A stretch of 64,000 nt of DNA, from contig OX388341.1 of NCBI GenBank assembly GCA_947579665.1, positions 1,798,001-1,862,000 of the forward strand. The letters run 5' to 3'. A program made the translations under genes and the position numbers. Position 1 is the first letter of the stretch; every line of letters begins with the position of its first letter. The notes under the pieces are model-generated. The model saw only the letters and a list, made by a program, of their open reading frames with translations, was not told the origin of the DNA and did not search any database. Of the stretch, positions 40,401-55,400 are shown piece by piece. Origin of the DNA: Sympetrum striolatum. Its lineage: Eukaryota; Arthropoda; Insecta; Odonata; Libellulidae.

Positions 40401-43400
40401 GTATGTACGCACAGATTTATCGGAACTGTGACTTGATGACTTGAAATAAATTTGATAAACTGTTAAAACTGTGACTTAAATTCTTCAGCTTCCTTTTCGA
40501 TGCAACCAATTTTTTCTCAGATGATAGAATCCCACGAATCTCATGACTTATCCTATCAACCACGTGGTCATGCAATGCCTCTTCAAAATTTCAATAGATG
40601 GAAAATTTTTGTTTCCTTTGAACAGTCAGTGCGTAAGACTGGGGTTGCGTCAGCTCTCTGCTGGTTTAACCACCTAACTATTACTTAGTGTAAATAATTG
40701 TAAGTTGACGTCTTCAATTTTTTGTGGGTGTTCACCTTGGTGTGTAACTTGATTTATGCAAATTTAATTATAATATCAACTATAATCAAGAGTACTGAAT
40801 ATTTTAAAGCAGCCAAATTTTTACTCTCCGGTATGTGACGCATTCAATTGAATACTTAGCTAATACATAAATAACGAAATCAGGCTTAATTGTAAGCCTA
40901 CCAGAAATTTTCATCTGATATAAATGATTTTTTGTTTCTTAGAAGAGGAGGTAGTTTTAATATCAACTGATGAAGTCATTCCTAAGAAATCTGCTGATGA
41001 TATAGTCTAATAACGAAAGATGTTCAAATAAGGATGGGTGCGCCAATGTGGGGATCTAATGAGACGTTTTATGTCGCTTGCCGAATAAGCGTAACTATTT
41101 TTTTCCTTCTCACGCTTGGAATTCTCTTGGAAGAAAGAACTCTCTAAGACTCAGGAATATCAATATCTACAGCATCAAAATACTTAAGCATCGAAAAAAT
41201 GACTTTTTAATAGAAATTGGACGTATCCAAACTAGAAATACAAACAAAACTTATGATAAGTTTCCAATAGTTTGCTTATGTAAACTGCTATCTTGGAAAG
41301 TTTAATGAGTTGGCCATATAATCGTTAAACTCCTCTAGTGTTCAATACATTTAGTTTTTGAAAGATTTGATATATTTGTAGTAAGAAGCGGGCATGAATA
41401 AAGTAGCCCCTGTAAGTTAGGCATTTTTCATTTTATCAGGCAGCTTGCCCCCTCCCCCCCCCCTAGCCCAGTGGCTGGCGACGCCCTTGGCTGTTACGAA
41501 TTATCTTTATAATACTTTATGTACTAATAACTAATGCTATAAATACACATTGATAAAATTCAAAAGCATGCGAAATGAAGAGCGACAGGTAATAAGTATT
41601 TCATTGTATACTATAAAATTACAAGAAATATCGCTTAAAAAAATTTAATTGTTATATAATTTAATATCCCCTAAATCACCAGGAAGGGAATTGAATTCTT
41701 TCTCCTTCAATTATTTCCCATCTGTCTTCTTGTTCTCAATGATGTCTTTTCGTCTGCCAAATCGATCAGAAGTTCAGCTTCATATTTATTAAAATTAGGG
41801 GTAATAAATTTAATTAAAAAACGAAGGCCCATTTGCCAGCTAATTCTTTTGACCCTTCAAGAAAAGGTTCAGGCTTGGAACCATCAAAAATTTCTGATGT
41901 TTTTAAAATTTGTTGATATTCTTGCAAAATCAGCCGTCCGCCCTTACCGTGCGAAAACTAGAGGATTCCTCAGCATTTATATCCAATTGAATATTTTCCT
42001 TTAAAATTCAGAACCTGTTAAAGGTGGCTGAAATAATTTAATATCTAATACTAATTATTATACTTGTCATAACTATTATATGCTTAATCCATTTGGTTCC
42101 TTTCTTGGCTCTTTAATATGACAAGTAAGATAGATTTACGTGTTTGAGATCATCGAGTATTCAAATGTGATTTTCAGCACATCATTGTGCATAATTTTGT
42201 AATAAACTTACGTCATAAATTTCAATTTTTTGTTGAATAACTATTACTTGGAACAGATAATGAATCAGTTCATATTGTCAAGGGGAAATATACACATAAA
42301 TGTCTGATTTCAATCCTAATATGGGAATAAAATGTAAAAAACGTTTTTTTAAGAAATAAAACCTTTTTAAACGTTCGCATGAAAAAAACGTTTTTTTCCC
42401 ATCACTAGTTGTACAAGAAGAGAAAAATAGTGACTTGGCTGGGACTCAAACCCAGGTCTCCCCCTTTCCGGGTGGGCGTTCTTACCAACTAAACTACCGA
42501 GCCACGTCCATTTCCCTTCTGTTGTTTTCTTCTTTTCTAACGTCTATTATTTCTGTATTCTTTTTTTATTTCATCTCGTTTGCCTTTTCTTTCCCTTTTA
42601 TATTTAGACTTTCCTTCTCTTACTTCTTTATTTTTTCTTGAAGCTTGATTTTCATTGGCGTCAAAGTCAAGATCTCGGAATGCTCCTTAGCTCTTGCTCC
42701 TTTTCTTGGCACATCAGTCCAAGAACTGCATCCAGGTAGAGGAGAAATGTCTTGTATATTGGAACTTGAATTACTGTGGTGGACTGGGTATGAACACCAA
42801 CAGGCTGTGGAAGCCCTGCCAACACTTGCTCAGTATCAACCATGACTTCTTTGTTGACATCTTCGTTGGGGTTGCCAGTTGAAGTAGATGCCACAGAAAC
42901 GTCAACACCCAACGGTGTTGAGTCCTTATTATTTTAAAGGATGTCCTCCACCAAGTAGTCTTCGTTTGTGAAAATTCCCTGATTCAATGGATGAATCCAC
43001 GTGTTCTTGATTACATTTGTTGCTTTGGCAATGGTAGTAAACAGAGGAGTAAGCCCTGTTGAAAATTTTTGCTGCATCGTAAGGGGTTATCTTGACCAAG
43101 TTCTTAGACTTCACAAGTATATATTTTCCTTATATATACTTATGTATTCCTTCCTCCTTATATATTTTCTAACTATCTGAAAAATTAAAAAAATACTATT
43201 GGGGTGGTGAGGGTCAATTGACATGTTGACTCCCATTATCCTAAACCCACAATTTTATTCAACAATTAAAAAAATACTGTGCTTAAAGTCCTTAATAAAC
43301 AATTATGTGCTACAAAAGTAGAGCTTAACTTGGTACTGTGTAATCATTGGTATGTCAGCAGATGCAGTGAAACAATTAGATGTTATCTATACTATATCTT

Positions 43401-46400
43401 TGCTTACAACACACACTTGCTAAACAATTATCTTGCTCAACATCCAAAAGACAGCTGCGGAGATGGTGAGCCTTGGTGTAGTAGTTCCAGAGACAGCCAT
43501 GCAGCACCAATTAGTTACAACCTGCATTACCAACTTTGCAAGAAATCATAGTGACCACGATTACCCCTTGAATACCCCAGTCTCACCTGACACGATTTCA
43601 GGAATTATGTCCCTTTTGTACTCATATTTTGATAGAGGCCTTCTCTCTAAATGTCAAGTAAGCAAAATTTTAATGCTATTAAACATTTAAAACAAAGGTA
43701 AAGCAACAAGGAAATATTTGAATGAAATAAACTTGAATTATTTTCTAAAATGTGTTCCTTAAAGACTGAAAAAAAAACTTGCTATCGTATTTGTATATCT
43801 TAATAGGAAATAGTGTGATAATTCTCAAAGTGAATAATAAATCTTCCAAACCAACGAATACCCAGAATCAAAACAGTGATGAAGTGATAAAATGAATTAA
43901 TTTTGACTATCAATACAAGTAGAGAAAAGTTTAACTAGAGATATCTCTTAAGGACATTAGAACTTACCTTCCTTTTGTATTAAAAGGTTTTCTTGGAAAA
44001 GAGAGATTGTTCAAATGTAAATGAATTCTAGGGAAACATATGTTTCCTGTGAATTTATTGTATTGTATTTTATAGTAATTAAACTTGGACAGTAGACAAT
44101 TTGGAAAAAGTGATGGAATTTTTTAAATGTGGTTTTGGACAGATGGACATAATTTTGTCATTTATAATTTTATATACTTATTATGTTTTTTTGAATACTT
44201 TCTTCAATTAAATTTTAAATGTATGGGATATGAATATTTAGAACTTGTTTTTATAAATTTCTGATTACAGTCAGCTGTTACCTCATTACCAGATATGGTT
44301 GCTTATGGAGTGTTGTCGTTGATATGCTTCCCGATGATAATTACGACATACAATGAGAAACTGCTGAGGAATTTTCCATGGGTGCAACTGGTGTTGTCAG
44401 CTATAGTCCTCTTTGTACTTCTGATTGTTGATATTGGCCTACCTCTTTACCACAATTTGATTATTAATGACAGTGTCCTCTACAACACAAACGTTGGAAG
44501 TTCATTTACTACTCTAAGTTTAGAATCTGTTATGGAGACTGAGGCAGAAAAATCACATTTGGCTGAATTAGAATCTGATTTTTCAGTTTCTCCAGTGTCT
44601 TCTCAAAGTAAGTATTTCTGCAATAATGTAATATAATAATTATTATCTTTAATTTATTTCCTATTTAGCTTTTGAAGTGCTGTTATAATTGGTTAACGTT
44701 GAATTTTATCGAGGATTATTATTGATGAGCTAAATATTAATAAAACTGATCTCTGCTATTTTGTTTGGAACAGGTAATACACATGAAAATATAGCAATTG
44801 GAACTACTGAATCTCCTGATGGTATAAAAAGAGAATTTCTCATTACCCGCCCTGTTTATGCTGGATACACCATACTAGCTTGCTATGTATTCTTACCCTT
44901 GCCAGAAAATAGTCAGGCACTAATTACAGGACTAATTGTCAGCATAACACATCTTATTTTTTATGGGATTGTTTCATACAAAAATGAGGATGATGCCACA
45001 TCACGGGTGAGTGTTATAATTAAAATTAATTTTTGGCTTTTGCTACGAAAGTCACAATGAAGAATTTTAATCAGTGTTCATAAATTTAATTCACTCACCA
45101 GGTAATTGCTGATACAATATATTTGATGTGCTTGAATCTTTTGGGGCTTTATCTTCGGTTCGTTAATGAAGTGATGATAAGACGTACATTTCTTGACAGA
45201 AGAGCATGCATAAAATGCACAAACATGTTGAAGTACGAAAAAGAACAAGAGGTAAGATTGAGTTCAGATCGTTCAGATCAGATCAAAATCACTTATATTT
45301 TACTCCATGTATGCTCTTAGTATTTTGTTTTTCAGTTTAACTCAATTTTTGGGATTATGGGTAGTGAGAATGGATTAATATCACACCTGATTTATTTTTA
45401 TAGGAACAACTAATGCTGAGTATATTGCCAGCGCACATAGCCTCACAAGTTAAGGAAGATATTAGAAAAATATTCCAGCATATCCAAAGGCACCACACAG
45501 CTCCTATACGCAAGAAACCTTTCAGGTAAGTCAAGATTGTACATTCAATTCAAACTCAAATTGTGAAAATTAGTAGTAATTAAATTAGAAAATTGTAGTA
45601 ATTTTTATCTTCAGGAGCATTTAAAAAAAGAAGAATCATTGATTATGATCTTAAATTAGAAATCCATGGCTGAAGTATTTATGTATATAACAATTATTAA
45701 TTTTAATAGATTGTTTCTTCTTACATTTATTATGAGCTTTCAAAAATTATTTAACTTAGTGTCTCAATTTTCCAGTGAACTCTATGTTGAGCGACATGAA
45801 AATGTTAGCATTCTGTATGCTGATGTGGTAAACTTCACGCAACTAACTGAGTCTTTGGCAGTAAATAAACTGGTTGAAACATTAAATGACCTATTTAGCA
45901 GCTTTGATGAAGCTTCCAAGGTAAATGCTAGATTTGAAAAATAACTGTTCATTCCTTATTAGGTTATGTAATTCAAACTTTTTAAAATTTGCTTACATAT
46001 AAATTAATAATTGATGAATAATAATTTATCCATATTCATTAAATCAATTTCTGTAATAGTGGTAGTTCATTTGATGTAACATTTAATTTTGACTTGTGTC
46101 ATATTTTGTAACAAGCAATAGAAGAGTAAAGAAGATTAAATATGCTCAAGTTTCTCGCTGTATTACTTAGTGATAAACTGGATAAAGTCTTCGTTTTGTC
46201 TACTTTTGTTAGGAAAGAGAAGTACTACGAATTAAGTTTCTGGGTGATTGTTACTACTGTGTTGCAGGAATACCTCAGCCAAAGCCAAATCCTGAACACG
46301 CAAAAAGTTGTGTTGAATTAGGACTGGACATGATTGCCATAATCAAAGATGTTAGGTGAGAATTTATTCACTAGCAGCTAACTCTATAAATATATGAACT

Positions 46401-49400
46401 ATTTTCTTTATGATTAGAAAAAATAGTTTCTAAAGTATAAATTTATTGTATAATTACTTTCTATAGTATAGTATTTGCAAATAAGTATATTACATTTTTA
46501 AATAGTATGTACTTTTAATATTTCATTACATCAGGAGCCCTTATTCTCACATTATGAAAATGTTAATCTTCCCTTAAATTCATACCCTAAATTGTATGCT
46601 ATTTTTCCAAAAGTACCAAAAGTTGTTTTCTTTAAATAAACCTGCATTCATTTATCTGAAATGACATCCCCCATCATTGAAATCTCCCTCTAAGACTCTT
46701 CTGCCTCTATAGGTTTTAACCTACTGCCAGTTAACATTCAGAATATCTTGCAGCTAGTGCTTTTTAACTTAAGTCAATAAAATTCCCTCTGAAAGATTCT
46801 TACCCTTACTAGAAAGTATTTTAAATCATTGATGCATTCAGAGTTAGTTTACTCTGGCTTTTAGTTTTTCTGTTGAGGAATAAATATTGTCATTGATCTT
46901 ATTAAGGCCAATATATAATACATTTTATGTTAATTGTGTATTAACAACTTCATATATGTTATACTTTTAAAAAGAAGACTTTTAAAATATTTATTGTACA
47001 TCCTACACAGTTTTGTTGTTTAAATTGATAAGAAAATAGTGTTTTGCTAGCATCAATCTTATAAGTGCCAATTTTTGTTGCATGTATCATACAACTGACA
47101 TTCTATACAACAATACAGTGTAGGATCAGTGAAATTTACATTTTATCCTATTTTATAAAATCAATATTTATTATTGAGATTAAATTCTCAGAATATGATA
47201 TTATGAAATTTACCTAACTATGCTCTATACCTAACATGCTCATACTTTCTATTTTTATGAAATGTACTTGAAATATAAACGTACCATAGAGAAAATAGAG
47301 CTTTGAAAATAATATATTGTGAAATATTCAATGTAAGACATGATATTTTTTATAATTACTGTCTATCTTTTGTAGGGAAGAGAGATCTGTAAATGTCGAT
47401 ATGAGGATTGGCGTGCATACTGGCCGTATATTCAGTGGTCTACTAGGTGTCTGTAAATGGCAATTTGATATATGGTCAGTTGATGTTGAAATTGCCAATC
47501 ACATGGAACAATCTGGAGAACCAGGGTAAGATTGGAACTCTATTTAGGCAAACTTATTTTAAAGGAAGATGTCTTATCCATCAGTACAGCTCTGAGTGCT
47601 CAAATGTTTTTAACCACATAACTATTTAATTATAGCATATCTCATATAAAGTTGTTTAATCTTTCCATAAAATGAACAGTGGCAAATTCAGATTCAGAGC
47701 TGTAGGTTAAGGAATAGGACAAAATGAAATCCACAGATTAGAAGAACTAAGTTATTAAGAATGGTTTAACAATTGCATTGACCTTGATACAGACTTACAT
47801 TGCAAAATCTGAGGAAAATAGTGTAAGGACTGAAAGAAAGGAGAGATCAAGAAACATTCTTAGTTAGTAGCAATGCATCAGAAAATTAAATGCCATATGC
47901 CTCCAGGGTAAAGTTGACAAAGAGACCATGCCTTCTAAATGGTAAAGATCTGAAACAACTGCTAGGAAAATGGATGGAGGAAACAGACTTATGTAGAAGC
48001 CTATGTTGGGGTATATATGTATATAATTCTACTGCATTTATTGAATGGTTCAAAAGCTGAACGTTGCCAGGATTGGAAAATAAGTGAGATGCAAAATGTT
48101 CTTGATTTATTTAACATTTATTAATTTCTGACACCATACAAAACCATCATCATTTAAATTTTACAAATATTTTTCTTCTTTGAGTGCAGTCTCTGATTCA
48201 GAGATTAGCTAATACTTTGTTGAATCACTCTTGATCTATCGCTGCATGGGCATTGTTTGATATTCTGGTACCAAGAAATTTTTCTTCTTCCCTCTTACCT
48301 TTGATTTTACCCTCAATTATTATTTGAAGAAGAAATTATGTTGGCTTAGTTGTTAGAAAATTAAGGTATTATTTCCAAGAATTATGAAACATATCCACTC
48401 GTACAATTTATACAATTTAACAAAAGATCCTCACCAATTCATACTTGATATTAGCATTATCTCACTCTAAAGGAGAGACTGATTTCAAGAACTGAATTTC
48501 GTAACTGGTTCACTATCCATAACTTTTTTCCTCTATTTATTTCTTTTTATAATTTTTTTCTCTCCATTCTATCAAAATATAAAAAGTATATAAAATTATA
48601 TTTTTCCAAGCAATCAAATAATGATGAACTCTGGTTAAATGATTAGTGTAGCATAATTTTAGTCTACCGAATATTTTAATCGCTTGAATTTTATAATTAC
48701 TGTTTTCCTTCTCAATACTAAGAAAGGTGCATATCACTAAACAGACTCTTCAACATTTGGGGAACAGCTATGCATATGAAGAAGGAAATGGAGCTCAGAG
48801 GGATTCCTTTTTAGCAAAGCATAAAATTGAATCATTTCTTATATCACCAGTTACAAAGGTGGGTAAAAAATGTAAATAAAAAATAAATTTTTTAAGGTTA
48901 ATAACTCCTTAGTGAAGGGCATAACAATTATTTTTCACTATGACATTAAAATAGACAAAGGACAGATCCTGCTGTAAAATGTTTATGAGTAATTCAAAAT
49001 TGTAAAATATTTTCAAATAAGTGCCTTTATGCACTTTGGAAATACAGTCAAACCTCGCTTAACGAGCACCTCGCATAACGAGTGATTCGCATAACGAACT
49101 AAACAAAATTTAACAAAGTGACTCGCTTAACGAGCGATGTTTCGTAGAACGAGTGACGAAGATACATCGAGGTGCCACATGGAGGTTCCTGCCGGCATCT
49201 CGGCTATCAGTCTATATTCAGGGCTCGCTCAGCTAGCATCTTACTGTCGCTTGCGAAAGTTGTATCCGGACAAATTATTGTGTATTTTTAGTGCAAAGTT
49301 TAAATATTCTTCCCTAAAGAAAATGCCACAAGAAGACAGGAGTGAGAGAAAAATAAATCACCCTAGAAGTCAAAAAATGCAATTCAATAGTGTGTGAAAA

Positions 49401-52400
49401 ATATAGAACAATTAGTTTGGTTTCACATGCATGTAAAATATTACTAATGATAATTCTAAAGAGAATTAAGAAGCAAATTGAAGATAAAATATCAGATGAT
49501 CAGTATGGTTTTAGGGAAAAGAAAGGAACACGTGATGCTATAATGGAGTTGAGACTAATTTTGGAAAAGATAATAAAAAGAACTTTTTAGGTTTTATAGA
49601 TTTCGAAAAGGCATTTGACAAAGTTAACCAGAAAGTTTTAATACAAATGTTACATAAAATTGGAATAGATAACAACTGCCTAAAAAATAATTCAAATAAT
49701 GTATAATAACCAGGAAGCTGCTTTCAGAATAAATTCCGAACTGACAGAGTGGTTCGAAGTAAAATGTAGAGTAAGACAGGGGTGTATGGTGATACATACG
49801 ACAGATATATCGTATCATCATACACCCGATGAAAATTCTAAAGGAAATAAGGTTAAATAACAGACTTTTATTTAACCTGTACAGTGAAGAAGTTGTAGGG
49901 CAAGCATTAGAAGAGATTAAGGGTATATGTATAGGAGGAAGGAATTTCAACAATATAAGGTATGCAGATGATATAGTAATCATGACATATTCAAAAGAGG
50001 ATTTAGAGTTAGCAATGCAAAGAGTTTATGAGGTGGGAACAAAATTTGGATTGAACATTAATACCAAGAAAAGAAAAGTAATGATGGTGGCTAGTAAACA
50101 GAGCAACAGTGACTGCAATATAAAAATTAATGACAAACCAATAAAACAAGTCCAACTGTTTAGATATCTAGGAAGTTCAATATCTTATGATGGGTACTGC
50201 AGTAATGAAATTAAATCAAGAATTGGGATGGCGAAGGAAATTTTTTGGAAATACAAGGATCTAATGAGAGGAGAGATCAACATGAAACTAAAACTGAAAA
50301 TGTTGAGGTGTTATGTTTAACCGGTTTTCTTGTATGGGTGCGAGACATGGACCATCTTAAAAAGTATGGAAAAAAGTATAAAGGCATTGGACTCATGATT
50401 TGCCAGAAGAATTTTTAAAATTAAATGGTCAGACAGAATAACAAATGAAGAGGTTTGGAGAAAGATTGGAAGCAGGTATAGCCTATGGAATGAAGTGAAA
50501 GTGAAAAGAAGAAAATGGGAATACGCGGGACATGTGCTGAGGGGATCATCAGGGGAGAGAATCGTGAAAGCGCTGGAAGGATGGACAGTAAGGAAGAGAA
50601 AAAGAGGGACACAAGGATGGAATGGTTGGGCAATTTAAAGAATTAGACCGAAATATGAGGAATTGAAAAGGAAAGCAAGTAGAAGAGAAGAGTGGAGATC
50701 CATGAGAGCTAACCTCTTGATAGGAGAAGCTACCAATTGATGATGATGATAGAAGTCAAACGTCAAATCATTGAGAAGCGGGATCGAGGTGTGAGCGTGG
50801 CTGACCTAGCTCATACATACAATCGGTCCACATCTACTATTTGCTCTATCCTCAAAAACAAGGATAAGATTGATGTTAAGAAGGAGATTGATGCCTCAAA
50901 GGGAGTCACAAGAATTTCTTCGCTAAGGCCACGTATTCTCGACGATGTTGACAAATTGCTTTTCATATGGATCAATGAGAAGCAAATGTAGTGCGACACT
51001 ATTAAGGAAAACCTAATTTGTGAGAAGGTGAAACTAATTTTTGCCGACCTCATTAAGAAGACGTCAGGATCATCAATGGACGAAGAAGAAGTATTCAAGG
51101 CAAGCCGTGGGTGGTTCAAAAAGTTTAATAGAAGAACCAGCATCCGCAGCGTTGTGAGGAATGGAGAAGAAGCAAGCTCAGGCATAAATGCCGCATATAT
51201 AAATACGCATAAATGCCAAGAACCTCATCGGCATATTCAAAAACCTTGTGAATTCTGAGGGTAATCTGCTGCAGCAGGTTTTTAATTGTGATGAAACGGG
51301 TCTCTTTTGGAAAAAGATTCCGAAGCGAACTTATATAACAGCAGAAGATAAGGCATTGCCAGGCCACAAGCCAATGAAATACCGTCTCACGTTGTTGTTT
51401 TGTGCAAATGCAAGTGGCGATTTGAAAATTAAATTACCATTCGGACAATCCACGAGCCTTCAAGAAGTATTAAGTCCAGAAGTGCAGGCTAAATGTCATG
51501 TGGAGGTCCAGCAACAAGGCTTGGGTGACACATTACCTTTTTATAGATTGGATCAATGAAGTGTTTGGTCCGTCTGTAAATAAATATATGTTTGAGATGA
51601 ATTTGCCACTCCGTGCCTTCCTTATTATGGACAATGCTCCTGCATATCCTCCAGGCCTAGAAGATGACCTCCTTGAAGAATTTAAATTCATCAAGATCCT
51701 ATTCCTGCCTTCTAACACCACTCCTTTACTGCAGCCAATGGATCAGCAAGTCATTTCAAATTTTAAAAAGCTCTACACTAAAACTCTCTTTGAGCGTTGT
51801 TTTGAGGTAACTGAAGGAGCCAATCTCACTATCAGAAAGTTTTGGAAAGACCACTTTCACATCGTTGCCTGCCTCAAGATGATCGACGAGGCATGGGAGG
51901 GAGTCACCAAGAGAACCCTTATTTCTGCATGGAAGAAGCTATGGCCGGACAGCGTTGTCGAACACAACTGCGAGGAGTTTGAGCAAGTACCTGCGGAGCC
52001 GGTAGTTGACGAAATTGTGTCTCTGGCCAAGATTATGGGGCTAGAGGTGGATAGCAACGACATCAATGAGCTAGTGGAAGAGCATAGCCAGGAACTGACC
52101 ACCGAAGAGCTTATAGAGCTGAATTCTGTGTAACAGTAAGAATTTGTGGAGAGTATTTCGTCAGGGGAGGAGGAGATAACAGCCTCAGCAGAGCAACAAG
52201 CTTCCAACGAAATAAGGGAGATGCTAAAAGCACGGGAAGCTGTTACATCGTACGTTGAGAAGCATCACCCTAATAAGGCAGTAGCTATGAGCGCTGCAAA
52301 TTTATTTAACGATAATGCTATGTTTCATTTTAGCAAAATTTTGAAGCGTAGGCAGAAACAAACCTCTCTAGACAACTTTCTAGTAAAAAAGGATATATTA

Positions 52401-55400
52401 TAAATAATAAATTACATTGTTATAAATATTTTGAGTATTTTTCGGAATGGAACGCATTATCCTATTTTACATTGATTCCAATGGAAAAAATTGTTTCTCT
52501 TAACGAGAGTTTCGCATTACGAGTAAGATTCTGGAACGAATTATACTCGTTAAGCGAGGTTCCGCTGTATTAACTGAAATTGAATGTTCTGAGAAAATTT
52601 CTATTCTTATCATTGCATTTCAGAATTGAATCTGATTGTATGTCAAATGATTTTCAAAGGGTTCATTTGGGTACCTTTCAAAGATAGTCTCCGAACATTA
52701 AACAAATACATCGATCGATTAATGATAAAAAATAGCACATACGTATGTATGCTCTAGTATAAGTTGACGTTTGACTACAAAATTTTGATTTAAATTATCC
52801 AGATTTGAGCTACAAATGGGAGATAAAATAAAATCATGATCATGATTGATATGCACATAACAGCATCAAATACAAATAAATAGTCTGCATAAAATTTTCA
52901 AATTATCTAAGAATAAAAAAATCAAATCTTGCAAAATTTTTAGCATTTGTGGATTATAGAAATGTTGTTAGAAATTTATGTACAGTGAATTATATGCGAG
53001 TTTTGTTTACTTACATAAACCAAAGCTAAATATCAAAAAAGTTCTTTTAGCCATCCATACTTGAGAGCATGCATTTGATGAAGCTCTCAATTTGTTATCT
53101 ATGCTAATATATTTTTCTGATCTAATTTTTGTTTTAATTGTATAGTACTTATGGGAAAACTAGTTTTTGAAGTTAGTTTTCTCATTCAAGATGTGTTAGT
53201 ATAAAATTATGATTGTGATATCTTCTGACCACAATTTAATTTCAATTTTAAATATCTTATTATGATCCAGCATGAAGAAATTTACAAGCGTGCATACTCT
53301 AGAACTTTACCAAATCGAAGAGCTAGCCAAGGTTTAGCAAAACTGGGAGCTAGGCCTGTTGAGTACTACAAGGTATGTGCACATGTTTTATTTGTTTTAG
53401 AAGTCTTAAATGGATTTAACATACCTCCATGAATGGTGTCTTCTATTCTAAATATTTTCTATAAAATTTTGATAAAGAGACTCAACTTTAAGTAAATATT
53501 AACATACCTTTTCTTCATTTTATGAAAGTGTTTTTCAGTTAATAGGAGTGTTTTGCTCCAACTCAAGATGAAAATAATGTTATCTCATTTAAAATAGGCA
53601 AAGAGAGGCCTTAGCACCAGTGAAGGAATGCCTATTCAAAGGAGGCGGATGGTTTTCATGGATGACAATGTCCTTTTGTATAGAGAAATGCAAAGAAAAG
53701 CCAATGATCACATGGCTGAGGCAATTGAAAAAATGCCCTTGGGAAAGTATGAGTAAGTGGTCATTTAGATGTTTTTATATTCATGAGAATCTAAATAAAT
53801 CTGAAAATATTATTGTTTACTTTCACATTTTTATCATCTCTCACGAGTATTTCATGTCTCTCATTTCTGTTACTAGCCAATGGTTTCAAGGAGAACAAAT
53901 ACATCCTCTGCTGCTAACTTTTGAAAATCATAAATGGGAATTACCATTCTTCAGACAACCTGATCCTTTATTCAAGTTTTATGTAGCTTGTGCAACTCCT
54001 CTAATAGTGGGAATGCTTCTTGTGCAAGGTGTTGCTCTTCCAAAGTGAGTTGTTTTTTATAAATATGCCTGTATTAATCAATGAGGGTTATCTTTATTTT
54101 AAGAATACAAATATATATCAGTAGTATATCAATAAATTTGATACTATTAAAAGTGAACTTACCTTCAATTGTCATTTGATTAAGTGATAAATGTAGAAAA
54201 TTTCATAACTTGAAATGTAGCTGATTTTACACCTACACATCCCTGTCTGCATGATCTATTCTTCTTTGTGTTCAGTTTCTATAACCAAAAGATTAAAATT
54301 TATAATTTGGTGAAGAAGATAAAATCATGTCTCACAGATTTTGTTAATTTCTTTAATATATGTTCTAATTCTCATCGCTGTCTGATTTATATTTCAATTG
54401 ATACTTAAAATATCTTTCTGCTTTCAAATAGATGGCCTACTGGAATCCTATGGATTTGCTTTGGATTGGCATCATTTTTACTACTTCTTCTCTTGGTTTT
54501 GCCTCTTTTTTGGGCCCAAATTCTATGGTCAATGTGGCAAGATCCTCGTGGAGAATTGGAAGAACCTGTTCCCCCCCCAACTCGGCCATTTTTATCCTCA
54601 TGTTATTCTGCATCTTCATACCTAGTTCAGAGCATCTCAGCTAGGGTTGCTACTTACGTTTTTGTGATGCTTTGCCTCAGCATCACTGCATTTTCACATC
54701 TTGTACGTATTATTTGTGATTCTTTTATTGCTGTTTCTTTTAAAAGAAAATATTAATGGAAATGATAAAAATTACAATAGTTGAAACATAGGATTAATAT
54801 TGTTGACATTTTACCAAAAGATTGATACATAAGATTGCTTATTTTAAAATTGTATTTTGTTTTTAAATTTATACTAAAAAACATGTTTCAATTAATTTCA
54901 TGAATTGAACAAATTTAGCTCCTGGATAGCCAAGGGATTAGTGCATTTGATTTTGGCGAATGTGGTCAAGGGATTAATTTTCAGTTAATGCTGTGATTTT
55001 AATCCATCATCATTCAAATATATGGAATCTTTCTAAATTATTAAAAGGAGGATTGAATGCAGTCTTGAAAAGTCAATAAATTTGCATGTATATGTGATTG
55101 GCAGCATATCACTCATAATATATACAGCTTGGGCAGGTCCTAATGGGGCTATTGCTACATTGATTTGATTTTAAAAAATATCTTTTGCATTGCAGCTTGA
55201 ATGCAGAATGGGAGATAAAACTCTTTCCTCTAATTCTTGCTCTGAAATTGAAGATAATTGCAGAGATTGCAGTCCTCCATGGGTAAGCAGATAAATTGAT
55301 AGTTGTGATTTTTTGCTAGATGGCTATTACCCTCAGAAACTGTGATAAAAATCATCTAACTTTATACAATGTGTCTCAGAAATCATAAACAAAACAACAT

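Larger units (their letters stand above)
49375..50750 (+). mobile_element. LINE inserted into the Tigger element, with 10-bp target duplication
   Basis: Plus-strand 5'-truncated non-LTR element flanked by agaagtcaaa at 49365-49374 and 50751-50760. It ends in a (TGA)n-type tail, ttgatgatgatgat. It encodes reverse-transcriptase pieces only. Removing the insertion and one duplicate places the start of the transposase next to its body, which supports the order Tigger first, LINE second. Confidence 0.88.
49045..52567 (+). mobile_element. Tigger/pogo DNA transposon in cyclase intron 9
   Basis: Terminal inverted repeats: 5' cagtcaaacctcgcttaacg, 3' cgttaagcgaggttccgctg, about 22 bp with a few mismatches. 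TA flanks both sides (49043-49044, 52568-52569). Further ttaacgag/cgcataacgag words lie just inside. Without the later LINE the element is about 2.1 kb, normal for the family. The transposase is broken in several places. Confidence 0.92.

Noticed and set aside
43433..43651. Open stretch ending at a donor-like site just before cyclase exon 2
   Set aside because: Exons 1 and 2 already join in phase and the segment does not resemble cyclase. Left as unassigned.
54900..54990. A-box-like tggatagccaagggattag, possible SINE
   Set aside because: No B box at the right distance.
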